Positions 5,474 through 11,111 of a stretch of 11,111 nucleotides of DNA are shown piece after piece. The notes under the pieces were generated by a model. That model ran no database searches, was not told the DNA's origin, and worked only from the letters and a program-made list of their open reading frames with translations. Position 1 is the stretch's first letter. Every line of letters begins with the position of its first letter. Made by a program: the position numbers and the translations under genes. Origin of the DNA: Brevibacterium picturae (lineage in GTDB: Bacteria; Actinomycetota; Actinomycetes; Actinomycetales; Brevibacteriaceae); the NCBI RefSeq assembly GCF_030453725.1, contig NZ_JAKDJU010000100.1:1-11111 (forward strand). The letters run 5' to 3'.

Positions 5474-6190
5474 CTACATGTCGAATACCTGCACGGGCAG
5501 CGCGTACTGCACGCCTGCCCGTGTTCCGGCTTCCGACGTGATTCCAGGGATCATCTCCGACGGTGCAGGATGGTCGGGGAGGGCCTCCAGATAGACAGCA
5601 TGAGCTTCCAGGGAGCGTACGGCTCGGTCGACGTGTTCCTCGTTGAGAACCACGGCATGGGTGGCATCCGCGCCATTGACCAACAGCTTGTCGGCTTTCC
5701 ATGCCTCGAGTCCATCGTCTTTGAGGTCAGTGAAGACCCACGGATTGTCGGCATCCCTGATGGCATCGATGGTCGCGATTCCGGCCGCACGGTGGTCGAC
5801 ATGGTTGAGGCCCCAAGGCATCTTGAGCTCCCAATTGGTCACCATCACGGCATCGGGTTCGAATTCGCGGATCTTCTTCGCGATCGCGTGCCTGAGTCCG
5901 ATGTTCGGCTCGAGGAGGCCATCGGGAAAGTCGAGGATCTCAAGGTCTTCAACACCGACGATGGTGCACGCCTGCCGCTGTTCGCCTTCTCGCAGGGGGG
6001 CGACTTCTGCAGGATTCATCTCGCGGATTCCCGCTTCACCGCGGGTCAGGAGCAGATAGGACACGGCTTTGCCCTGGTCGGTCCATTTGGCCACGGCCGC
6101 GGAGGCGCCGTATTCCATGTCGTCGGGATGGGCGACGATGCACAGAAGTCGATTGACATCATCGTCGTCGAGGGTCGGGAGCTCTGTCAT
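5474..6190 (-). CDS. PIG-L (LmbE-like) family deacetylase
   Basis: A 238-residue soluble protein of the zinc-dependent N-acetylglucosaminyl deacetylase superfamily, which includes the mycothiol enzymes MshB and Mca and many glycolipid or antibiotic deacetylases. The signature AHPDDMEYG spans 20-28: His21 and Asp24 are zinc ligands and Asp23 the likely general base. The third ligand is His133 in NHVDHRAAG (129-137). The Rossmann-like core is about 13-120. The second half (about 150-210) is variable and gives no substrate clue. The sequence does not look like a clear MshB or Mca, so a mycothiol role is only a possibility. The start is firm: TAGCCT lies 6 nt before the ATG, indicating a leaderless mRNA. 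It is divergent from the lipoprotein gene. Confidence 0.9.
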   Translation of the reverse strand: MTELPTLDDDDVNRLLCIVAHPDDMEYGASAAVAKWTDQGKAVSYLLLTRGEAGIREMNPAEVAPLREGEQRQACTIVGVEDLEILDFPDGLLEPNIGLRHAIAKKIREFEPDAVMVTNWELKMPWGLNHVDHRAAGIATIDAIRDADNPWVFTDLKDDGLEAWKADKLLVNGADATHAVVLNEEHVDRAVRSLEAHAVYLEALPDHPAPSEMIPGITSEAGTRAGVQYALPVQVFDM

Positions 6191-6196
6191 AGTCCC

Positions 6197-6202
6197 AGGC
6201 TA
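6197..6202 (-). promoter_or_regulatory. -10 element of a leaderless promoter for the PIG-L gene
   Basis: The minus strand reads TTAGCCT-GGGACT-ATG: TAGCCT followed by 6 nt and the start codon at 6190. No Shine-Dalgarno sequence is possible in that space. Confidence 0.55.
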
Positions 6203-6248
6203 AGCCCCGCACTTCACTTGTGCCAGAGCAATCCGCAGTTGCTGTGGG

Positions 6249-6254
6249 TACTAT
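6249..6254 (+). promoter_or_regulatory. possible -10 element for the lipoprotein gene
   Basis: TACTAT matches TATAAT at four of six positions and would start transcription near 6261, leaving a leader of about 45 nt before ATG 6306. The next bases form a small perfect hairpin (GTGGC-TCT-GCCAC, 6259-6271). No good -35 is visible. Confidence 0.35.
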
Positions 6255-6305
6255 GTGAGTGGCTCTGCCACAGCAGTGCCCCCTCCGTCATTCGAAAGCA
6301 GGCGC

Positions 6306-6974
6306 ATGTATCGGAGTCTCGTCCTGGCCGGTGTGCTGGTGCTGGGCATGTTCTTGTCCGGATGCTCAGCACTGCGTGTCAGCACGGACGAGGGTGACTC
6401 ACGACCGGTCAGCATCGGCATCGACGACGGCTCCGAAGAAGAGACGGAACGTGGGTCAGATGGCCCTGTGATCCCGTCGGGGATGACTCAGGTGATGGTC
6501 GATCTGGGGCCAGAATGCCCGGTCGAGGTGCAGTTGGCGATGGGCTCCGGTTGGAACGATGACATGGCCTACGACAGCTATCAGCTCTACAGCCGCGACA
6601 ATGGCGCCATCATCACCGTCAACTGTTTTGAAGACGGCGACGAGACCGGCCAGAGCATCGTCGATACAGCACAGGAGCAGACCTTCGGGGAATCCCGATC
6701 GAGCATCCTGGAGGAGAAGTCGGGGACGGTGCCCGGCGGCGTCTACTGGACATTCCACGGGCTTCTCGCACCGCAGGAGATCCGCTCCATCGACGAAACG
6801 AAGTCGATGCTCTATGGAGCCGTCGCCGGAATCTCCGATAACGGCAGGCTGTACAAGGTCAGTGTCGAGATGACCACCGTGGCAAGTGATGGGGCAACTG
6901 CGGACCTCTACGCCCAGATGCTGCCGACTGTCAGCTTCGCCGGTCAGGTTCTCGAATCCCCGGCCCTCTCATAA
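6306..6974 (+). CDS. lipoprotein of unknown function
   Basis: A 222-residue exported protein. ATG 6306 gives a textbook lipoprotein signal: a short charged start (MYR), hydrophobic stretch 4-16, and lipobox LSGC with the lipidated Cys20. The frame is open back to GTG 6255, but that would put a long polar extension before the signal and overlap the -10 region. After the lipobox comes a flexible acidic linker (about 24-58, rich in Asp, Glu and Gly), then a folded domain (about 60-215) with only two further cysteines, Cys71 and Cys107, well placed for one disulfide. Alternating strands such as AIITVNCF, GGVYWTFHG and RLYKVSVEMT suggest a beta-rich sensor or binding fold. I do not recognise a named family. 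Its last 31 nt overlap the end of the convergent oxidoreductase gene. Confidence 0.82.
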   Translation: MYRSLVLAGVLVLGMFLSGCSALRVSTDEGDSRPVSIGIDDGSEEETERGSDGPVIPSGMTQVMVDLGPECPVEVQLAMGSGWNDDMAYDSYQLYSRDNGAIITVNCFEDGDETGQSIVDTAQEQTFGESRSSILEEKSGTVPGGVYWTFHGLLAPQEIRSIDETKSMLYGAVAGISDNGRLYKVSVEMTTVASDGATADLYAQMLPTVSFAGQVLESPALS

Positions 6975-8182
6975 GTGCGTGTGCGCTGCTCTCCGGTGCG
7001 CCGTTTGAGCAGCTCTCGGGCGGCTATCCGTCCGGCGCGTGTGGCGCCGACCGTTGAGCTCGCGGACCCGTAGCCGACGAGGAAGACCCGTCGGTCGTCT
7101 TTGACCGAGACCTCGGTCTCCATTGCGATTCCACCATCGGGCGTGCGCAGACGCAAGGGCGCCAAATGGTTGAGAGCGGCCCGGAATCCGGTGTTCCAGA
7201 AGATGACGTCGACCTCTTCGACTCGTTCATGGTCGAACGGCTGCCACGACTCGGGCATTGCCAAATGATCGCTGGCCGAAGGGCCGAGCCCCTCCGAGGT
7301 TGTCTGCGCCTCGTCGGCCCGACCGGGGAAGTGGACACCGTGGGGCAGGATCGCATCGAACATTCCACGGGAGACGAGGACACCTGCGTCGATGCCGTCA
7401 CGGAAATCCTGGCGAACGGGCAGCCCCGTCGTGCGCACGACACTGGCTGGGGCAAGTCCAGCCAAGGTGCGGGAGCGGACGGCACGTTCGACCTCGAGGC
7501 CCCAATTTCCGTCGAACTGCCTGGCTGTGAAGTTCGGGGGCCTGCGCGTGGCCCACAGCGTCTCGGTGACTTTCGCCAGTTCCAGCAGGAACTGTGTTGC
7601 GGAGATGCCGCCGCCGACGACCAAGGTCCTCAACCCCCGGAAATCCTCGACGTCTCGGAAGTTCGCCGTGTGCAGTTGGCGGCCCTCGAACTCGGCGATG
7701 CCGGGTACGAACGGAACGTAGGGGTGAGTCCACGTGCCGGTCGCATTGATCAGGTAGTGACTTGATAGTTGAACACGTTCACCGTCGATCTTTGCTGTCA
7801 TCTCCAGCGGCCCCGAGCCGGGAGTCGGTGACTTCACTGTGGCCACCTCGGCGGGGCGGACGACGCAGAGTTCGAGTTCGCGTTCGAAACGCGAGTAATA
7901 GTCGGAGACCACCGCCGAGGCGGGAACCGAGGGGTCGGGTGTGCCCAGTGGGAACCCCGGCAGATCCGCCACATGGTTCGTCGAACCCAGCGTGAGGGAG
8001 TCCCACCGTTCACGCCACGCGCCGCCGGGACCGGCCCCGGCATCGAGGACGATGAAATCCTTGCCTGGCACCAATCCGTCACGCCAGAGATAATGGGCGG
8101 CCGAAAGGCCAGCCTGACCTGCGCCGATAATGACGATCGGCCAATGGGAATCGACCAGCAACTCCGAAATGCGGCACACCAT
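6944..8182 (-). CDS. FAD-dependent NAD(P)H oxidoreductase, CzcO/FMO-like
   Basis: A 412-residue flavoprotein of the flavin-containing monooxygenase/CzcO type, which uses NAD(P)H and oxygen to oxidise small molecules or acts as a reductase. The N-terminal FAD-binding Rossmann motif GAGQAG is at 20-25, with the following strand ending FIVLDAG (43-49). The signature F-x-G-x3-H-x3-F is at 165-175 (FEGRQLHTANF); classical FMO/BVMO motifs have the same spacing. The second dinucleotide motif VVGGGISA is at 188-195, followed by the linker FWNTGF (328-333) and a C-terminal FAD-contact stretch VFLVGYGSASSTVGATRAGR (366-385). Substrate cannot be inferred. The start at ATG 8182 lacks a clear ribosome site; GTG 8179 is also possible. 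Fifty-one nt separate it from the divergent HNH gene. Confidence 0.88.
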   Translation of the reverse strand: MVCRISELLVDSHWPIVIIGAGQAGLSAAHYLWRDGLVPGKDFIVLDAGAGPGGAWRERWDSLTLGSTNHVADLPGFPLGTPDPSVPASAVVSDYYSRFERELELCVVRPAEVATVKSPTPGSGPLEMTAKIDGERVQLSSHYLINATGTWTHPYVPFVPGIAEFEGRQLHTANFRDVEDFRGLRTLVVGGGISATQFLLELAKVTETLWATRRPPNFTARQFDGNWGLEVERAVRSRTLAGLAPASVVRTTGLPVRQDFRDGIDAGVLVSRGMFDAILPHGVHFPGRADEAQTTSEGLGPSASDHLAMPESWQPFDHERVEEVDVIFWNTGFRAALNHLAPLRLRTPDGGIAMETEVSVKDDRRVFLVGYGSASSTVGATRAGRIAARELLKRRTGEQRTRTYERAGDSRT

Positions 8183-8221
8183 CTGGCCATTGTTTCAGGT
8201 TCCTATGTCAGTGGCGTCATC

Positions 8222-8227
8222 TACTGT
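8222..8227 (+). promoter_or_regulatory. -10 element of a leaderless promoter for the HNH gene
   Basis: TACTGT is followed by exactly 6 nt (GAATTC) and ATG 8234. No ribosome site is present. This fixes the start at 8234; the frame is open further upstream to 7973 but runs through the divergent oxidoreductase gene. Confidence 0.5.
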
Positions 8228-8233
8228 GAATTC

Positions 8234-9718
8234 ATGGACCCGCAACCAGCTGGGAACCCAACGGAGGGTTCGAATCTTTTCGCCGAGATCGCTCGGCTCT
8301 CCACCATGCTGCGGGAACTCGAAGGGACCGTGAGTGAGGCTGAGTCTCTCGATCGAATCACCGCCTACGAAGAACTCAAGGCCACGTTGTCATACGCCCA
8401 AGCCAGAGAAACGGTTCAGTTCGCTTCCAAAAGGGTCAAGCGCGATGAACTCAATCGGCTGCCTGTGCGGCAGTGGGGCGTTCGTGTGGGTGATGAGATC
8501 GGATTGGCGAAGAAGACTTCCCCAGGCGCCGGCAGAGCATTCCTCAATACTGCGCAGTGTCTCGTCGGCGGGTTGCCTGGAACATACAAAGCACTTTCCG
8601 TCGGCAAGATCTCTGAGCAGAAGGCCCGCGTCATGGTCGAAGAGACGGACGGGCTGACGAACGAAGACAAGCGCACCGTCGATGCCCGGATGGGTGAGAG
8701 TCTGGGACCGTCCGGGATCCGGGGCCTGCGCTCGGAAACCAGGGCATTGGTCCAAGAACTGAGAATGGATGACGCAGCCGAAAAGGTGAAGAGAGCCACT
8801 GCCAGGCGGCGGGTGACGCTGACCGCGCTTCGTGACGGGATGGGTCGCCTGTCTGCGACGCTTCCGCTCCAACAGGCAGTGGCTGCGTTCGAAGGTTTGA
8901 AGTCGACTGCCGATACTGCAGTGGCGCAGGGAACGACCGATGATCGAAGTCACGGACAATTCATGGCCGATACGTGTGTGGAACGCCTGACAGGCCAAGC
9001 TGCGGCTGCGGCCGTTCCTACCGAGGTTCATCTGATCGTCGATGCGAAGTCACTCTTCTCTGATGGCCTCGCGCCGTCTTGGATTCCAGGGTACGGGCCA
9101 CTGCCTGCGAGGACGGCACGCAATTTCATCGCCAGCAATGAAGCTGCCGTGTTCATCCGCCGCATGTTCACCGCCGCTGAAGGCGGACATCTTGTCGGTA
9201 TGGAATCTCGGGGACGATCTTTCACCGGTAAGCTGCGGCAGATGGTGGTGTTTCGAGACGACATGTGTCGAACCCCATGGTGCGATGCGCCGATCAAGCA
9301 CGCTGACCATGCCGACCCGCATGCCGATGGCGGCAAGACCTCATGGGAGAACGCGTCAGGGCTGTGCGCGTCCTGCAACTATGCGAAAGAGCACCCGGGG
9401 TGGAAGCACGCAGCCACCGCGGATGGCGTGACTGTGACGACGCCGAGCGGCAAAGACTATTCGGATGTGACGCCTCCTCTGCTGAAACGGATGCGTCATA
9501 CTCGCAGCGGACCCAACCCTCCCGAATGGAAGACTATTCTCGCACCGGCCTTGTTCGAACCCAAGGCGAAATTCTCCAGAGACAATGACTATGCACGGAC
9601 GAAGATTCCGAGACCTCAAGAATCTGATGATTTCAGCAGTGGGCCATCGGAGAGTGAGGCTTCAGGGGACAACTCTGTCGCCGATCGAGGAGATGGAACC
9701 GACGACGATACGAGCTGA
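8234..9718 (+). CDS. DUF222 domain-containing HNH endonuclease (13E12 repeat family)
   Basis: A 494-residue protein with the arrangement typical of the 13E12/REP13E12 family of actinobacteria. A mostly helical DUF222 region covers about 15-310, with the recognisable stretches ALSVGKISEQKARVMVEETD (120-139) and FMADTCVERLTG (243-254). An HNH nuclease domain follows at about 339-390. Zinc-type cysteines are Cys345, Cys350, Cys378 and Cys381; the nuclease core is HADHADPH (356-363), Asn373 and Asn382. All key residues are present, so the protein may be catalytically active. The role of the family is not settled: members occur in many copies per genome and are linked to mobile or repetitive DNA. 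The C-terminal 100 residues are polar and end in a Ser/Asp-rich tail. It stands alone under a leaderless-type promoter. No terminal repeats or target duplication mark it as a mobile unit here. Confidence 0.9.
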   Translation: MDPQPAGNPTEGSNLFAEIARLSTMLRELEGTVSEAESLDRITAYEELKATLSYAQARETVQFASKRVKRDELNRLPVRQWGVRVGDEIGLAKKTSPGAGRAFLNTAQCLVGGLPGTYKALSVGKISEQKARVMVEETDGLTNEDKRTVDARMGESLGPSGIRGLRSETRALVQELRMDDAAEKVKRATARRRVTLTALRDGMGRLSATLPLQQAVAAFEGLKSTADTAVAQGTTDDRSHGQFMADTCVERLTGQAAAAAVPTEVHLIVDAKSLFSDGLAPSWIPGYGPLPARTARNFIASNEAAVFIRRMFTAAEGGHLVGMESRGRSFTGKLRQMVVFRDDMCRTPWCDAPIKHADHADPHADGGKTSWENASGLCASCNYAKEHPGWKHAATADGVTVTTPSGKDYSDVTPPLLKRMRHTRSGPNPPEWKTILAPALFEPKAKFSRDNDYARTKIPRPQESDDFSSGPSESEASGDNSVADRGDGTDDDTS

Positions 9719-9721
9719 GAG

Positions 9722-10579
9722 TCAGTTGCAGTCAGGTCCTTGAGGGTTCATGTAGCAGTCCTCATCGACGAGGTAGCGGTGGAAACGGTAGACATCCATG
9801 GAGATCTCGTTGCTCGCTACGTGTGCGAAACCATCGATCGGCAACCAGGGTCCACCATCCACGGAGAATTCCCCGCTGAACGTCGCGGTCATGCCGACGG
9901 TTTTCGCACCGGTCTTCTGGTAGTCATGCCCGATCTGGGGCTCGTCGCCTGGGCGTGGCTTCGATCCCGTCTTCGACGTCGTTCCGCCGGTGTTGTCGCC
10001 GAAGTCCCAATAGTACTTCTCGGGAGTGACCTTCACTGTGACCGCATACGTCAGCAGAGTCATATCGATGTAGCTGGTTTCCGCGTCTGTCCAGAACGCA
10101 GCTGGTTTGCCGATGACGGCCCAATCCTTGGGCCAGGCATGAATCGTCGGAGATGGAATGTCGAATGTCTGGAACTGGGACTCCGGGATGCGAGTGGGTG
10201 GCGCCGGCCTCGCCGGAGCGCCGCCACCGCCCCCACCGGGACCAGGGCCCGGGCCCGGCAGGTCTGCACAGATATGTCCGACTTCTTCGAGGACGCAATC
10301 GGGCTGTCCACCTCCACCGCCGGAGCCATCACCGCCTCCGCCACTGGAACCGCCGCCGCCAGCGCCCCCGCTGTCGCCTCCTCCGCCGCCGGAGCCGCCG
10401 CCTGGGCCGGGCGCGGGCGGAGGAGGTGGTTGTGGGACTGGAGGTTCGACTACTTTACAGTTTCCCGACTTCTTGTCTACCCAGTAACACGCAGTTGCAG
10501 GAGCCTCAGCGATGACCACCAGTCCAACCATTAGAACGGCAGCGAGAGTCGGCAGGGCCACGAACCTTAAGAAGCGCAT
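9722..10579 (-). CDS. secreted PKD-like protein with Gly/Pro-rich linker
   Basis: A 285-residue exported protein. ATG 10579 is preferred: it follows AAGGGAAG, and the signal peptide then starts cleanly (MRFLRF, hydrophobic 7-24, AEAPATA before Cys31). The frame continues up to TTG 10615, which would add 12 polar residues. After a short Cys31-Cys41 loop comes a long disordered linker of Pro and Gly (about 46-128) broken by a Cys95/Cys104 loop. The folded domain (about 138-262) carries the PKD hallmark YYWDFGDNTGG (189-199) and HDYQKTGAKTVGMTATF (218-234). The chain ends in a third cysteine pair (Cys275, Cys284). PKD-type domains mediate surface protein or glycan contacts; no catalytic motif is seen. 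It overlaps the upstream gene by 13 nt (translational coupling), and its stop lies 3 nt from the HNH stop. Confidence 0.83.
   Translation of the reverse strand: MRFLRFVALPTLAAVLMVGLVVIAEAPATACYWVDKKSGNCKVVEPPVPQPPPPPAPGPGGGSGGGGGDSGGAGGGGSSGGGGDGSGGGGGQPDCVLEEVGHICADLPGPGPGPGGGGGGAPARPAPPTRIPESQFQTFDIPSPTIHAWPKDWAVIGKPAAFWTDAETSYIDMTLLTYAVTVKVTPEKYYWDFGDNTGGTTSKTGSKPRPGDEPQIGHDYQKTGAKTVGMTATFSGEFSVDGGPWLPIDGFAHVASNEISMDVYRFHRYLVDEDCYMNPQGPDCN
10196..10444 (-). repeat. low-complexity Gly/Pro coding repeat
   Basis: This stretch encodes the Gly/Pro linker of the PKD protein, residues about 46-128, as short GGn and CCn triplet runs, including GGGCCCGGGCCC. On the plus strand the same bases read as Pro/Ala/Ser-rich open frames, which explains the long antisense reading frames over this gene. 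Such tracts are prone to length change by slippage. Confidence 0.75.
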
Positions 10580-11111
10580 TCTTCCCTTATCCAGGTTTGT
10601 TTTGCGACTTTCCAAGAATTCTCTCTGAGGAGCAGCATGAATTCGAATTCTGGATTGCTTGTATCGTCTTCTGCAGGAGCGGTTCTGTCAGGAGTCACAA
10701 AATGATAGGTCCGCGATGGGCTGCAAGCCTGAATGAGAACTGTTCCTTTTTGGCGGTCTAGGTCAATCTTGCTGATCGTGCGTCGTTCAATGGTGACCTC
10801 ACCGACCAAGGACTTCGACTGGTCGACCATCGTCTTGGCCGCCTCATTCACTTCGTCTAATGAATCTTTAGCTGCGACCTCGTCCGCACCTTCAAGATTC
10901 TTGCCGCCAGATTCGTAGAGGCTATTTGTAAATGAGACGAACTCGTCTAACGCAACCAGCGCCCCTTCGACGGCTTCCGTCTCCTCGGGACCCAGCTCAA
11001 GGTCAGTCTCGTACGCGGGGATTGTTGGCTTCGGGTCAGCGGAGGAAGAGCCGTCCGAAGGATCCTCGGCAGGCAGTGTCGAAGTCGGTGCTGCCACAGG
11101 GGAGTGATCTT
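10567..11111 (-). CDS. partial exported or lipoprotein-like protein of unknown function (5' end missing)
   Basis: The reading frame enters from the right edge and ends at TAA 10567; at least 181 codons are visible. The frame stays open upstream of GTG 11097 (DHSP before it), so the true start, probably with a signal or lipobox sequence, lies outside the window. The first visible 35 residues are Ser/Pro/Asp/Glu-rich, like the linker after a signal peptide. A helical part follows (ETEAVEGALVALDEFVSFTN and the stretch through VNEAAKTMVDQSKSLV), then strands including TIERRTISKIDL, GTVLIQACS, FEFMLLLREN and SWKVAKQTWIREECAS. This helix-then-sheet order with a terminal Trp/Cys strand resembles NTF2/SnoaL-like exported proteins of actinobacteria, but that is a fold guess. 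Two cysteines near the end could pair. Base composition is lower in GC than its neighbours (29 of 60 bases at 10621-10680). It overlaps the PKD gene by 13 nt, so they form one transcription unit. Confidence 0.72.
   Translation of the reverse strand, partial: DHSPVAAPTSTLPAEDPSDGSSSADPKPTIPAYETDLELGPEETEAVEGALVALDEFVSFTNSLYESGGKNLEGADEVAAKDSLDEVNEAAKTMVDQSKSLVGEVTIERRTISKIDLDRQKGTVLIQACSPSRTYHFVTPDRTAPAEDDTSNPEFEFMLLLRENSWKVAKQTWIREECAS

Noticed and set aside
4935..6190. Mycothiol biosynthesis or redox operon from tpx and PIG-L
   Set aside because: The two genes are convergent with a hairpin between them, and the PIG-L sequence is not clearly MshB or Mca, so neighbourhood gives no real support.
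5174..6397. 407-codon plus-strand open frame, longest of several overlaps
   Set aside because: It runs through tpx in another frame and then antisense to the PIG-L gene. Its product is Arg-rich and low-complexity at the start and matches no family, whereas tpx and PIG-L carry complete motifs. It is a shadow caused by high GC.
7166..7765. 199-codon open frame antisense to the FAD oxidoreductase
   Set aside because: The minus-strand frame has all FAD and NAD(P) motifs; the antisense product has no recognisable features.
8183..8233. Start of the HNH gene upstream of 8234
   Set aside because: The frame is open back to 7973, but no start codon lies between 8183 and 8233 in that frame, and further upstream it overlaps the divergent oxidoreductase coding region.
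10196..10444. CRISPR-like or tandem DNA repeat
   Set aside because: The periodicity is codon-level Gly/Pro triplets, without conserved repeat units or spacers.
9740..10534. 264-codon plus-strand open frame opposite the PKD gene
   Set aside because: It lies antisense to a gene with a clear signal peptide and PKD motif. Its Ala/Ser/Thr-rich part is just the complement of the Gly/Pro linker.

Overview
The window is ordinary, gene-dense chromosome of a high-GC Gram-positive bacterium (Actinomycetota, probably Micrococcales; Brevibacterium or a relative is possible but not proven). The reasons are the GC-rich third codon positions, a DUF222/13E12-type HNH protein, a DUF664-type DinB protein of the mycothiol-transferase superfamily, an LPXTG-anchored nucleotidase remnant, and -10 elements of the TAnnnT form placed directly in front of start codons. 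I see no tRNA, rRNA, CRISPR array, insertion sequence or phage gene.

Layout from left to right. At the left edge a leftward gene begins (only 14 codons visible), divergent from a 75-codon gene of unknown function. Next come a TesB-like double-hotdog thioesterase, then a two-gene unit (VOC/glyoxalase-like protein plus DinB/DUF664 protein, 2 nt apart), then a DUF368 membrane protein, the family that contains polyprenyl-phosphate translocases. Positions 3341-4855 hold a badly decayed gene for a secreted, LPXTG-anchored 5'-nucleotidase/cyclic phosphodiesterase: three in-frame TAG codons, frame changes, and loss of most of the C-terminal domain, although the signal peptide, sorting signal and most of the metallophosphatase domain are still readable. 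Thiol peroxidase (tpx) follows, convergent with a PIG-L family deacetylase across a short hairpin. A lipoprotein of unknown function then converges with, and overlaps by 31 nt, a CzcO/FMO-like FAD oxidoreductase. A DUF222-HNH protein diverges from the oxidoreductase and converges (3 nt gap) with a two-gene leftward unit: a secreted PKD-like protein with a Gly/Pro-rich linker, preceded by a partial, probably exported small protein cut by the right edge.

The genes do not form one pathway. Loose themes are redox/thiol chemistry (tpx, VOC, DinB/DUF664, PIG-L) and envelope or secreted proteins (DUF368, lipoprotein, PKD unit, dead nucleotidase). The most informative observations are the repeated TAnnnT-6 to 9 nt-ATG arrangement, which implies leaderless mRNAs for five genes and resets one start codon; a 13-bp perfect palindrome across the thioesterase -10/start; the all-amber decay pattern of the nucleotidase pseudogene; and three evenly spaced cysteine pairs in the PKD protein. 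I found no convincing evidence of a previously undescribed multi-gene system.
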